Under the pieces are notes generated by a model. It ran no database searches, had not been told where the DNA came from, and saw only the letters and a list, made by a program, of their open reading frames with translations. This document shows, piece after piece, positions 36,231 through 45,216 of a stretch of 64,000 bases of DNA; positions within the stretch are counted from its first letter, which is position 1, and the number at the start of each line of letters is the position of its first letter. Location of the stretch: positions 6,946 to 70,945 of the forward strand of contig JBGPHC010000022.1 in assembly GCA_041484195.1 (NCBI GenBank), given 5' to 3'. The stretch comes from PSRI01 sp041484195 (GTDB lineage: Bacteria; Bacteroidota; Bacteroidia; Chitinophagales; Chitinophagaceae). The position numbers and the translations under genes were made by a program.

Positions 36231-37538
36231 ATGCGGAAGGTATTTTTCAGTCTAATCATGGGACTATTCCTATTACACGCTGCGCCCGCATTCGCGCAAA
36301 CCAAAGATGAACTGGAAAAACAACGCCAGCAGATACAACAGGAAATAGAAGATTTAAAGAGATCTCAGAGCGAAATCAAGAAAAATAAAAAAGAAAGCCT
36401 GGGACAATTGGCAAGGGTTCAGAGCCTGATCAGGAAAAGAGACGCAGTGATTGAAACGATCAACAAGCAAATGCGCCTGATCGACAATGATATTTTCACG
36501 AATAACCGCGAAATATATCGGTTGCAAAGAGGATTGGATACCCTGAAGAACCAGTACGCAAAAACAATCGAGTATGCCTATAAGAACCGGAGCAGTTACG
36601 ATATGCTCAATTTCATCTTTTCTGCCGTTGACTTCAACGATGCCATCAAGAGAATTTCCTACCTGAAATCCTATAGGGAATACCGGGAAAAACAGGTGCA
36701 AAATATCTATAATACCCGCCAGTTACTGGAACAGAAAAATCAGTCCCTTTCGCAAAACAAAACATTAAAGACCAAGACACTTTCGGAGCAGAGTCAACAA
36801 ATGAAGAAGTTGGAAGAGGAGAAAAAAGAAAAAGATGAAGTGGTTGCCAAATTAAAATCCAGGGAAAGTGAATTAAACAAAGAGTTGCTGGCCAAGAGCA
36901 AGGTCGAGCGGAATTTGAAGAACTCCATTTCAGCCATTATCAGGAGGGAGATCAAGGAAGCGGAAGAAAGAGAAAGAAAAGAATCGCTTGCCAAGTCAAA
37001 TGCTGCCAAGACTTCAAGACCCTCCACAACTACCGCGGGAACCATTGCAGCGGCCAAAACCCGAAGCAGGGAAGCCAGCAAACTTGAAAATACTCCGGAG
37101 GTCACCGCGGTATCAGTCGGTTTTGAAAATAACAGGCGAAAATTACCCTGGCCTGTTGACAGGGCAGCCATAACCGGCCGTTTCGGCAAGAATAAAATTG
37201 AAGGCACATCCCTGGTGGAAGACAATGTGGGGATCTATGTTCAGACCAATGTGGGCGCTCCTGTAAAAGCAGTTTATGAAGGAACCGTTTCGTCTGTGCA
37301 TGATATAGGAGGAACAGCCGCCGTAACTATCAGGCACGGAAAATACCTGACAACTTACTATAACCTTGATAATGTGAATGTAAATAAGGACCAGGACATA
37401 AGGCTGGGTCAGGTTATTGGAAAGGCCGCCGAATCAGACAGCGAAGAAGGAGTCGGTGAAATCCTGTTTGTTGTGACCGTGGTCGTGGGAAACAATCCGA
37501 AATACCTGAATCCTGAAGACTGGCTCAAACCGCGTTGA
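36231..37538 (+). CDS. EnvC-like murein hydrolase activator (coiled coil + degenerate M23 domain)
   Basis: The 435-residue product has a signal peptide ending AFAQ (about 1-23). A long coiled coil (about 24-250, Lys/Glu/Gln-rich) is followed by a charged linker and a C-terminal LytM/M23 domain (about 300-435) with ITGRFG and HGKYLTTYYNL. The first zinc motif HxxxD is replaced by DNVGIYV, and HGKYLTTYYN lacks the second HxH His. It is therefore probably not a peptidase but an activator of cell-wall amidases at division, as EnvC is. Its last 14 bases overlap the end of the convergent bshA. Confidence 0.88.
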   Translation: MRKVFFSLIMGLFLLHAAPAFAQTKDELEKQRQQIQQEIEDLKRSQSEIKKNKKESLGQLARVQSLIRKRDAVIETINKQMRLIDNDIFTNNREIYRLQRGLDTLKNQYAKTIEYAYKNRSSYDMLNFIFSAVDFNDAIKRISYLKSYREYREKQVQNIYNTRQLLEQKNQSLSQNKTLKTKTLSEQSQQMKKLEEEKKEKDEVVAKLKSRESELNKELLAKSKVERNLKNSISAIIRREIKEAEERERKESLAKSNAAKTSRPSTTTAGTIAAAKTRSREASKLENTPEVTAVSVGFENNRRKLPWPVDRAAITGRFGKNKIEGTSLVEDNVGIYVQTNVGAPVKAVYEGTVSSVHDIGGTAAVTIRHGKYLTTYYNLDNVNVNKDQDIRLGQVIGKAAESDSEEGVGEILFVVTVVVGNNPKYLNPEDWLKPR

Positions 37539-38667
37539 GAGAGAATGAATGGAGGAATCTTTCGTATAGTTTTTCATATTGGGGAACGATACGGTGTATG
37601 TCAAATCTTTCAGCCTGCTTCCTGGCACTCGCCTTAAAATGATGCAGGGTTTTCTCATCTTTCAAAATATCTATGGCATATTGGCTCATCTGGCCTACAT
37701 TTCCTACCGGGGCCATGTATCCGTTTTCGCCCTGCCTGATGATTTCGGGTAATCCGCCTACATGAGAAGCTACTACCGGTGTGCCGCCTGCCATGGCTTC
37801 CAGGGCGGAAAGTCCAAAACTTTCATATTCAGAAGGCAAAAGGAATAGATCGGCGATGGCGAAGATCTCTTCCATATCCTGTTGCTTTCCCACAAACCTG
37901 ACTTCATCGCAAATGTCCAATTCTCTGCAAAGGTCCTCTGCCATGGGTCTTTCCGGTCCATCACCTACCAGCAGAAGTTTGGAAGGAATGATTTCGTTCA
38001 GTAGTTTGAATACGTGGATCACGTCGGGAATCCTCTTGATCTTCCTGAAATTGGATGCGTGCAATATGATCCTCTCTCCGTGAGGAGCAATGACTTTCTT
38101 AAATGCATCAATGGGCCTCTTTGAAAATCTTTTCAGGTCCACAAAATTGTATATCACTTCAATTTCCTTCTCAATATCAAAAGTCTTGTAGGTTTCTTCT
38201 CTCAGGTTTTGAGACACGGCGGTTATCGCATCGCTTTGATTAATTGAAAACGCTACCACGGGGGCATAGGTCTTGTCCCTTCCTACAAGGGTAATATCCG
38301 TTCCATGGAGTGTGGTAATAACAGGGATAAATCTATTTTCCTTCTCCAGAATTTTTTTGGCCATATAAGCCGCCGCCGCATGAGGAATGGCATAATGCAC
38401 GTGCAGCAGGTCCACATTATTGTTCTTCACCACATCCACCATGGTGCTGGCCAGGGCCGTCTCATAAGGTGGGTAGTCAAACAGCGGATAGGTGGGTACC
38501 CTCACTTCATGATAAAATATATTGGCGCTGAAACCGGTGAGCCTCACTGGTTGCTGATAGGTTATGAAGTGAACATTATGGCCCTTATCTGCCAGGGCCT
38601 TACCCAGTTCCGTAGCCAATACGCCGCTTCCACCGAAAGTGGGATAACAAACTATTCCTATATTCAT
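37525..38667 (-). CDS. bshA: N-acetyl-alpha-D-glucosaminyl L-malate synthase
   Basis: This 380-residue GT4 enzyme performs the first step of bacillithiol synthesis, joining GlcNAc from UDP-GlcNAc to L-malate. Family features are the opening GIVCYPTFGGSGVLATELG, then YAIPHAAAAYMA, TTLHGTDITLVG, and C-terminal EYESFGLSALEAMAGGTPVVAS with the nucleotide-binding Glu residues. The deacetylase BshB and ligase BshC are not adjacent. A TACCTTCG stretch about 31 nt before the ATG resembles the -7 box. Confidence 0.95.
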   Translation of the reverse strand: MNIGIVCYPTFGGSGVLATELGKALADKGHNVHFITYQQPVRLTGFSANIFYHEVRVPTYPLFDYPPYETALASTMVDVVKNNNVDLLHVHYAIPHAAAAYMAKKILEKENRFIPVITTLHGTDITLVGRDKTYAPVVAFSINQSDAITAVSQNLREETYKTFDIEKEIEVIYNFVDLKRFSKRPIDAFKKVIAPHGERIILHASNFRKIKRIPDVIHVFKLLNEIIPSKLLLVGDGPERPMAEDLCRELDICDEVRFVGKQQDMEEIFAIADLFLLPSEYESFGLSALEAMAGGTPVVASHVGGLPEIIRQGENGYMAPVGNVGQMSQYAIDILKDEKTLHHFKASARKQAERFDIHRIVPQYEKLYERFLHSFSLNAV

Positions 38668-38948
38668 ATGCCTGCAATCAATTTTTACAAGAATATGCGA
38701 AGGTAAACATTAAAAGTCTTTGTGCATTCCGGGTGGGAAGAGCGGCATTCTTCAATCCTGCCAGCCATCTTCTCCATTATGTATCTGTAAGAGTAGGTTT
38801 AATAGAACAGCAGATGGGATTGGGTTAATGGAAGCCTGGAATCCCTGTAAATTACCAGCCCCAGGGCCCCGTTTACCCTTGCCCGGGATTAAGCCAGACA
38901 TGGATGATTCATATTAATTAGGTAATTTGGAGTCTCAAGGAACATGCT

Positions 38949-39329
38949 ATGAGAAAATTTATCTGGATTATTCTCACAATAATCATCGTAGCGCTCGGCA
39001 TATTCGTGTATTGGAAATATTATTTTGTTTTTGGAGAGGGCGCCAAATCAGGCGATCTCAATTACCTGGTCAGGAAGGGATATGTGTTTAAGACCTATGA
39101 AGGGAAACTCATACAGACCGGACTTCGCTCCAAAGCGCCCAATACTATACAATCCAATGATTTTGATTTTTCAGTCACAGACAGGAAGATAGCGGATTCC
39201 CTGATGGCCAATTCGGGAAAAGAATTCAATCTGCATTACAAGGAATATCTTGGAACCTTGCCCTGGCGCGGGTTCAGCAAATATGTGGTGGACAGTATTA
39301 TCTCCATGAAAGAGCCTACCCTTCGCTAA
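38949..39329 (+). CDS. Hypothetical single-pass membrane protein
   Basis: The 126-residue product has one N-terminal transmembrane helix (about 4-24), then a soluble part with GDLNYLVRKGYVFKTYEGKLIQTGL. This small Bacteroidota family has no assigned function. Some databases carry a misleading 6-phosphogluconate-dehydrogenase name for it, which the sequence does not support. A TAATTTGG stretch about 20 nt upstream may be its promoter box. The M28 peptidase gene starts 22 bp downstream and is probably co-transcribed. Confidence 0.75.
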   Translation: MRKFIWIILTIIIVALGIFVYWKYYFVFGEGAKSGDLNYLVRKGYVFKTYEGKLIQTGLRSKAPNTIQSNDFDFSVTDRKIADSLMANSGKEFNLHYKEYLGTLPWRGFSKYVVDSIISMKEPTLR

Positions 39330-39351
39330 AAAAATCGCTAATCCAAACAAC

Positions 39352-40725
39352 ATGAAGTATTTATTTTTGACAGCCTTTTTACTAACGGGCATGGGTATGG
39401 TATGTGCCCAGAACAATGACTCCCTGGTCATCAGAAAAATCGCCGATGAGATCTTAACAAAAGGGCAGGCTTATAACAACCTTCGAATCCTGTGCAAGCA
39501 GATTGGTCCACGTTTATCGGGATCGGCACAGGCGGCCAAGGCCGTTGACTTTACATTCTGCAAGATGAAAGAAATGGGGGCGGATACGGTGTTCCTCCAG
39601 GAATGCATGGTGCCACATTGGGTAAGGGGCAAAAAAGAGGAAGCCAGGATCTTATACCCTAATGGGACCAGCAAATCGCTAAGGGTATGTGCCCTGGGTA
39701 ATTCGGTGGCCACGCCTGAGAAAGGCCTCACGTCCACCGTGATCGAAGTGAGATCATTTGCCGAGCTGGGGGAGTTAGGGACGGAGAAGATCAGGGGCCA
39801 TATTGTTTTTTTCAATTACCGGATGAACCCACTCTTTGTGAACACTTTCAGGGCCTATGGCGACGCCTACCAGTATAGGGGCAGCGGGCCAGCCATGGCC
39901 GCTAAATATGGAGCAATTGGGGTCATGATCCGTTCGCTGGCTTCTAACGCTGATGATCACCCGCATACTGGCGTTACTGGGTATGTGGATTCCGTCCGGA
40001 AAATCCCTGCCATCGCGCTCAGTACTAATGACGCTGATCTATTGAGCCGGGAATTGAGGAAGAGAATCGTAATACGGGTATTTTTCAAAACGGATTGCCG
40101 CATGCTGCCGGATGTAAAGTCCTACAATGTGGTTGGCGAGTTGAAGGGGACTGAATTTCCCGATGAAATAGTCACCGTGGGCGGCCACCTGGATTCCTGG
40201 GACCTGGCGGAAGGAGCCAATGATGACGGCGCGGGTTGCGTGCAGAGCATGGAAATCATCAGGACATTCAAGACGCTGGGGATCCAGCCCCGTAGAACCA
40301 TCCGTGTGGTAATGTTCATGAACGAGGAAAACGGATCGAGGGGTGGTGATAAATATGCTGAAATTGCCAGAACGGAGGACAAGAAATTTATTTTTGCGCT
40401 GGAGAGTGACGCAGGAGGATTTACGCCCCGCGGTTTTGGATTCACGGCATCTACATCTCAAAAAGCCAGAATCTGGGAATGGAAGAAACTCTTTGAACCC
40501 TATGGCATCTCTGAATTTTACGATGGTAGTGATGGGGCCGATATTGAACCACTGCAGGGGATGGGGACGGCCCTCGCTGGCTTAGTGCCCGATTCCCAAC
40601 GCTACTTCGACATACACCATGCAGAAACGGATGTGCTGGAAGCCGTGAGTGTTCGGGAACTTAACCTGGGCGCTATCAATATGGCAGGACTGATCTATTT
40701 GGCGAGTGAGTATGGGATGAAATGA
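39352..40725 (+). CDS. Secreted M28 family zinc peptidase
   Basis: The 457-residue product has a signal peptide ending VCAQ (about 1-20), a PA-like insert (about 110-215), and a C-terminal catalytic domain with metal ligands His in GGHLDSWD, Asp in GANDDGAG, Glu-Glu in FMNEENGSRGG, Asp in ALESDAGGFTP and His in DIHHAETD. It is similar to plasma glutamate carboxypeptidase-like aminopeptidases. It would trim peptides in the periplasm or outside. It is convergent with the methyltransferase gene with a 5-bp gap. Confidence 0.92.
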   Translation: MKYLFLTAFLLTGMGMVCAQNNDSLVIRKIADEILTKGQAYNNLRILCKQIGPRLSGSAQAAKAVDFTFCKMKEMGADTVFLQECMVPHWVRGKKEEARILYPNGTSKSLRVCALGNSVATPEKGLTSTVIEVRSFAELGELGTEKIRGHIVFFNYRMNPLFVNTFRAYGDAYQYRGSGPAMAAKYGAIGVMIRSLASNADDHPHTGVTGYVDSVRKIPAIALSTNDADLLSRELRKRIVIRVFFKTDCRMLPDVKSYNVVGELKGTEFPDEIVTVGGHLDSWDLAEGANDDGAGCVQSMEIIRTFKTLGIQPRRTIRVVMFMNEENGSRGGDKYAEIARTEDKKFIFALESDAGGFTPRGFGFTASTSQKARIWEWKKLFEPYGISEFYDGSDGADIEPLQGMGTALAGLVPDSQRYFDIHHAETDVLEAVSVRELNLGAINMAGLIYLASEYGMK

Positions 40726-40730
40726 GTGCA

Positions 40731-41453
40731 CTAGTTATTGGGAGCAGTTGCCAGCAATAGGAATATCACCGGCTTCTTGTGCAGGTCGGGTTTTTGTTTT
40801 TTCCATTCACCTATTGATTTCGTGTGAATGAATTCATCGGGCGAAGTAATACTGGCGGCAATGCATAACCGCGTTCCCGGATGGCAGCATTTCAATATGG
40901 TATCCAGCATCTGGTTATTCCGATATGGGGTTTCAATGAAAATCTGCGTACAGGAATCCCTGGCGGATACCCCTTCCAGATCCCTGAGCGCTTTCATCCT
41001 TTTTGGCGCGTCGATAGGCAGATAACCCACAAAGCGGAAACGCTGTCCATTCATCCCGCTTGCCATCAACGCTAATAATACGGAACTGGGTCCAACAAGG
41101 GGTTTCACTACTACTCCCAGGGATTGTGCGGCCTCCACAAGCACCTGTCCGGGGTCGGCAACACCCGGGCATCCCGCTTCACTGATAATACCCACATTTT
41201 TTCCGGCCCTGAGTCTCGAGACAAAATTGGATTTGAGTTCTTCTTCGGCCTTATGTATCGTGAACCATTCATAATCATCAATCTTCATTTCCTTCCATAA
41301 TGACTTGAGAAATCTTCTCGCGGTCCTTTCATTTTCCACAAAGAAAACCTGACATTCTTTTACTTTATCGAGTACATAAGCGGGGATCGTTTCGATGGCC
41401 TGCTCGTCAATAACTGAAGGAATGAGATAAACTATAGGTGAACTTGTAGTCAT
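40731..41453 (-). CDS. RsmI-like SAM-dependent methyltransferase (tetrapyrrole methylase fold)
   Basis: The 240-residue product has VGIISEAGCPGVADPG (about 85-100), the SAM-binding GCP motif of RsmI, then LVGPSSVLLALMASG and IFIETPYRNN. RsmI methylates the 2'-O of C1402 of 16S rRNA. This Bacteroidota form is shorter and starts with LIPSVI rather than the usual glycine-rich start, so it may be a paralogue. A TAATTTG stretch lies 5 nt before the ATG. Confidence 0.85.
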   Translation of the reverse strand: MTTSSPIVYLIPSVIDEQAIETIPAYVLDKVKECQVFFVENERTARRFLKSLWKEMKIDDYEWFTIHKAEEELKSNFVSRLRAGKNVGIISEAGCPGVADPGQVLVEAAQSLGVVVKPLVGPSSVLLALMASGMNGQRFRFVGYLPIDAPKRMKALRDLEGVSARDSCTQIFIETPYRNNQMLDTILKCCHPGTRLCIAASITSPDEFIHTKSIGEWKKQKPDLHKKPVIFLLLATAPNN

Positions 41454-41494
41454 GAAGGCAAATTAGACATCCTGTTAGAAATTTTTCCGCCCGA

Positions 41495-42262
41495 TCAATT
41501 GGCAAACTCTTCTTTTTGATGATACAGGCTAATGGTAGCCGCGATAACCGCATAAGCCGGCGCCAGAACCCATCCAATAACAATGAGCCCGTGCATGAAA
41601 TAGAACATCATTCCATTCCCGATGGCCAGGCCTTTGTGTTTGCTGATGAATTCGATGCTTTGTGAAGGTGAAAGCTTATGCCGCTCGCTGCTATAATCCA
41701 GCATGGAAAATCCGTAATAGTAACACTCAACGAATAATGCCAGCAAGGGAGTAACCCAGCCAACCAAAGGAATAAATGAAAGAATCAGGATGGAAATGGT
41801 ATAAACGGTTTGCCAGAGGGCATTGCGCAGGGCCAGCCTAATCCCTCTCGCAATATCCTTCATCAATTGTTTCAGGCTAAATGGAAATTCTTTGCCTTCT
41901 ATGATGGATTCCGTTTTCTCACTCAGATAACCAAAAACAGGAGATCCCACAATCAGCCAGATATATTTGAACCATGAAAAATAGAGTAACATGAGGATCA
42001 TCCATAACATGATGCCGCCAAGCGCGAAAAAAAAGCCAAGCAAACTGCTCTGCATCTTATCCACCCAGCTTCGTAAACCAGTATGTACTATGAGCAATTC
42101 AATCAGGTAAGTGGCGCTCTTGCTGAAGAAATACATGCTTACTACGAACAATATGGCATAAATGATACCCGGGATGATGATCCATTTCCACAAACGATGT
42201 TTTCGGATAAACTGATGCGCTTTGAAATAGGACTGGAAAGCTATTACAATCTCTTTAAGCAA
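41495..42262 (-). CDS. EI24/CysZ-like membrane protein
   Basis: The 255-residue protein has several hydrophobic helices (first at about 28-48) and the EI24-type features YFSWFKYIWLIVGSPVFGYLSEKTE and FVECYYYGFSMLDY. The best start is a TTG at 42262 giving MLKEIVIAFQSYFKAHQFI. No in-frame ATG occurs until about residue 43, and a stop lies five codons upstream. A CAAACCTA (minus-strand TAGGTTTG) box at 42327-42334 could be its promoter. CysZ members carry sulfate, but the function here is not established. Confidence 0.8.
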   Translation of the reverse strand: MLKEIVIAFQSYFKAHQFIRKHRLWKWIIIPGIIYAILFVVSMYFFSKSATYLIELLIVHTGLRSWVDKMQSSLLGFFFALGGIMLWMILMLLYFSWFKYIWLIVGSPVFGYLSEKTESIIEGKEFPFSLKQLMKDIARGIRLALRNALWQTVYTISILILSFIPLVGWVTPLLALFVECYYYGFSMLDYSSERHKLSPSQSIEFISKHKGLAIGNGMMFYFMHGLIVIGWVLAPAYAVIAATISLYHQKEEFAN

Positions 42263-42541
42263 AATGCAAAGGTTTTTACTACGGTTTTTGTAAAATTATT
42301 AGCGGACTCAGGGATTGAATTTGCATCAAACCTACGGGAAACAGTTTATTGGGCAAAGAACTGGCGAAAATATTTGAACCTGATAAGAGTCATGACGCAG
42401 TCAGCTTGAATGCGGATGTCAAATCCGGGGCCGTCGCAATGGTGTAGGAGACATATGAAGTAATCAAATTTAGCTAAAGAGATTGGAACTCTTCCTGCCC
42501 GGTGAATGATTCTTTAAATAAAATTATATATTTAGGCCGAT

Positions 42542-43147
42542 ATGAAAAAGCTGGATCTGGAATTCTATGGACGCCCCAATGTAATTCGTATAGCGAAAGA
42601 ATTATTGGGTAAGGTGCTCACCACAACAATTAATGGCATTACCACATCGGGAAGAATTGTTGAAACGGAAGCTTATAATGGAGTTGGAGACCGGGCTTCC
42701 CATGCATGGGCGGGAAGGCGAACACCCCGCAATGAAATCATGTACATTTCATCGGGAACTGCGTATGTATATGTCTGTTATGGCATCCACCATCTCTTCA
42801 ACGTGGTGACAAATGCGAATGAAATCCCCAACTGCGTCCTGGTACGCGCTGTAGAACCGCTAATTGGCGTTGAAACCATGCTGTTACGCTGCAGTAAGCA
42901 GAAATTAGATCGTACTTTGACCTCGGGCCCAGGCAATGTTTCCAGAGCATTGGGCATCCAGGTTCTGGATTCGGGCGAGGATTTAAGGGGAAATAAGGTC
43001 TTCATAACGGATGACGGATTCCATTTGCAACCTAAGATGATCGTCGCAGGCGCCAGGATCGGAGTGGAATCCGCGGGGGAGCACGCGTTGCTGCCTTATC
43101 GCTTTGTTGTAAAAGGCAATATTTATGTGAGCGGCCGCAGACGTTGA
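42542..43147 (+). CDS. DNA-3-methyladenine glycosylase (AAG/MPG family)
   Basis: This 201-residue base-excision repair enzyme removes alkylated purines. Family features are ELLGKVL, catalytic Glu in RIVETEAY (about residue 42), GRRTPRNEIMY, GTAYVYVCYGIHHLFNVV and LTSGPGNVSRALGI. The length is normal. A TATATTTA stretch, one mismatch from the -7 consensus, ends 7 nt before the ATG. Confidence 0.95.
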   Translation: MKKLDLEFYGRPNVIRIAKELLGKVLTTTINGITTSGRIVETEAYNGVGDRASHAWAGRRTPRNEIMYISSGTAYVYVCYGIHHLFNVVTNANEIPNCVLVRAVEPLIGVETMLLRCSKQKLDRTLTSGPGNVSRALGIQVLDSGEDLRGNKVFITDDGFHLQPKMIVAGARIGVESAGEHALLPYRFVVKGNIYVSGRRR

Positions 43148-43177
43148 TGGCTGAATCCTGAAACTAAACTATAGAAA

Positions 43178-44407
43178 TTGACCAGCCATACATCAAAGGT
43201 TCAACCACCACCGGTGCAGGAGAAATCACTCACCTATAGGATCCTTACCCATCTATCCTTTTGGGTTTTATTGTCGGTGATTACAGGAATCTTATTCGGA
43301 CATTATTTTCCGCAGCAGGCTGTGCAGACTGAATTCCTCGCCAGGATTTTCATATACGTCATCAAACTATTCATCGGCCCCATCATTTTTCTTACCATCG
43401 TACTTGGTATCAGCGGAATGGGAAGCCTGGGAAAGGTTGGAAGAATTGGCATAAAATCAATACTGTATTTTGAGATAGTCACCAGCATTGCCCTGGTGAT
43501 CGGTATTTTGGTCGCTGATATACTGAAGCCTGGAAAAATCAACAGGGAGGGATTGTCTATTCAAAACCCGGGGAAATACACCGCCGATGCCAGTCATGGA
43601 ATCAATTGGGGTGAATTTTTCATGTCTAATTTCACTTTGCAGGTTCTGGCATTGGCCATCATAGTTGGGATCATAGTCAACCTGTCTTCCCGCACGGATC
43701 GGATCAGCCTTTTGCTGAAGGGCATTTCCAAATGGGTGTTTCTGCTTCTGCGATTCGCAATGTGGCTGGCTCCCCTGGGCGCTTTCGGAGGCATGGCATC
43801 AACGGTGGGGAAATTTGGCCTCCAGACCCTTCTTCCATTAGGCAAACTATTGATCGCTGTTTATTGTACCATGATCATTTTCATTTTTGGAGTCCTGGGA
43901 TTGATACTCCGGTATTACAAATTCAGTATTTGGAAATTTTTGAAACAGATCAGGAATGAATTTCTGATCGTGCTGGGAACTTCTTCCTCCGAAGCGGCCT
44001 TACCCAGTTTGATGAAAAAGCTGGAAACGATGGGTTGCAGTAAATCCGTTGTGGGGTTGGTAGTGCCCACGGGATATTCCTTCAATATGGATGGCACTTC
44101 CATTTATTTGTCCATGTCTGTCATTTTCCTCGCCCAATTATACAATGTCCCTTTAACATTTGTGGAAGAGTTGGGGGTGATCGGGATTTTGATGCTGACT
44201 TCCAAAGGCGCGGCTGGTGTTACAGGAAGTGGTTTCGTGGTATTGGCATCCACGCTCACGGCGATTCATAAAATTCCACTCGAAGGACTCGCGTTCCTGC
44301 TGGGCGTTGATAAATTCATGAGTGAAGCCAGGGCCATCACCAATATGATCGGAAATGGCGTCGCCACTATTGTGATAGCAAAAACAGAGAAGGAGTTTCA
44401 GCCATAA
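43178..44407 (+). CDS. Dicarboxylate/amino-acid:cation symporter (DAACS, GltP/DctA-like)
   Basis: The 409-residue transporter has eight helices plus re-entrant hairpins. The HP1 motif is GTSSSEAALPSL (about 267-278) and the helix 7 motif is FNMDGTSIYLSMS, followed by the HP2 SKGAAGVTGSGFVVLAS. It takes up glutamate, aspartate or C4-dicarboxylates with H+ or Na+. The start is a TTG at 43178. A TAG stop lies two codons upstream and the first in-frame ATG is far inside a helix, so a non-ATG start is required (GTG at 43214 is the alternative). Confidence 0.92.
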   Translation: MTSHTSKVQPPPVQEKSLTYRILTHLSFWVLLSVITGILFGHYFPQQAVQTEFLARIFIYVIKLFIGPIIFLTIVLGISGMGSLGKVGRIGIKSILYFEIVTSIALVIGILVADILKPGKINREGLSIQNPGKYTADASHGINWGEFFMSNFTLQVLALAIIVGIIVNLSSRTDRISLLLKGISKWVFLLLRFAMWLAPLGAFGGMASTVGKFGLQTLLPLGKLLIAVYCTMIIFIFGVLGLILRYYKFSIWKFLKQIRNEFLIVLGTSSSEAALPSLMKKLETMGCSKSVVGLVVPTGYSFNMDGTSIYLSMSVIFLAQLYNVPLTFVEELGVIGILMLTSKGAAGVTGSGFVVLASTLTAIHKIPLEGLAFLLGVDKFMSEARAITNMIGNGVATIVIAKTEKEFQP

Positions 44408-44458
44408 AGAACAAAGCCTCCCCATCCCGGATCGCAACCCTCAATCATCTCACTTCGT

Positions 44459-44466
44459 TATCTTTG
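44459..44466 (+). promoter_or_regulatory. -7 box (TATCTTTG) before menG/ubiE
   Basis: It fits TAnnTTTG and is followed by 6 nt and the ATG at 44473. It again predicts an extremely short or absent leader. No -33 TTG is evident. Confidence 0.45.
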
Positions 44467-44472
44467 CAGGCC

Positions 44473-45216
44473 ATGACCAGTTTTGAGCACGATACCATTG
44501 TTCCTTACAGGGATTCTTCACTCACCAAGAAGCAGCAGGTGGCAGAAATGTTTGACCGGATTGCTTTCAGGTATGATTTTCTAAACAGGTTTCTGTCTGC
44601 CGGAATTGACAGAAGGTGGAGAAAGAAGGCCCTGATGCAGCTTACGTCAGAAAATCCTAAAATGATATTGGATGTGGCTACCGGCACAGGAGATATGGCG
44701 ATCATGGCATGTGAATTGCTGACTCCGGTTAAAGTTGTGGGAATCGACATTTCAGAGAAAATGCTCGCTATTGGCAGGGAAAAATTGTTAAAGTCGGGTT
44801 TGGAAGGCCAAATTGAACTGCAAGTGGGTGATAGTGAGACAATAAACTTTCCAAGGGATTCGTTTGATGCAGTAACCGTGGCCTTCGGAGTCCGCAATTT
44901 TGAGCATCTGGAACTGGGTCTGGCAGAACTGCACCGGGTGTTAAGACCCGGAGGCAAACTCGTAATATTAGAATTTTCAAAACCCAAAATAACAGGCATA
45001 AAACAACTTTACAATTGGTACATGGGAACAATTGCACCGGCATTGGGAAAATTATTTAGTAAGAATAAAGACGCCTACCAATACCTCAATGAATCCGTGC
45101 AGCACTTCCCGGAAAGAGAAGAATTTGTGAAAATTTTAAACCACACGGGATTTACCAACACATCATGCAAAAATTTAAGCCTGGGTATCTGCGGTATTTA
45201 TTGCGGCGTAAAATAA
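44473..45216 (+). CDS. ubiE: Demethylmenaquinone methyltransferase (MenG/UbiE)
   Basis: The product has 247 residues from the ATG at 44473; a TTG three codons earlier is not needed. SAM-binding motif I is LDVATGTGDM (about 63-72), with family signatures MFDRIAFRYDFLNRFLSAGIDRRWRKKA in the N-terminal part and LRPGGKLVILEFSKP further on. It performs the last step of menaquinone synthesis, the usual respiratory quinone of this phylum. Its last 52 bases overlap the start of porT, a pairing known from gliding Bacteroidota. Confidence 0.95.
   Translation: MTSFEHDTIVPYRDSSLTKKQQVAEMFDRIAFRYDFLNRFLSAGIDRRWRKKALMQLTSENPKMILDVATGTGDMAIMACELLTPVKVVGIDISEKMLAIGREKLLKSGLEGQIELQVGDSETINFPRDSFDAVTVAFGVRNFEHLELGLAELHRVLRPGGKLVILEFSKPKITGIKQLYNWYMGTIAPALGKLFSKNKDAYQYLNESVQHFPEREEFVKILNHTGFTNTSCKNLSLGICGIYCGVK

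Noticed and set aside
42083..42409. 108-codon plus-strand frame overlapping the EI24-like gene start
   Set aside because: Two thirds of it is antisense to a well-supported membrane protein and the product resembles nothing known.
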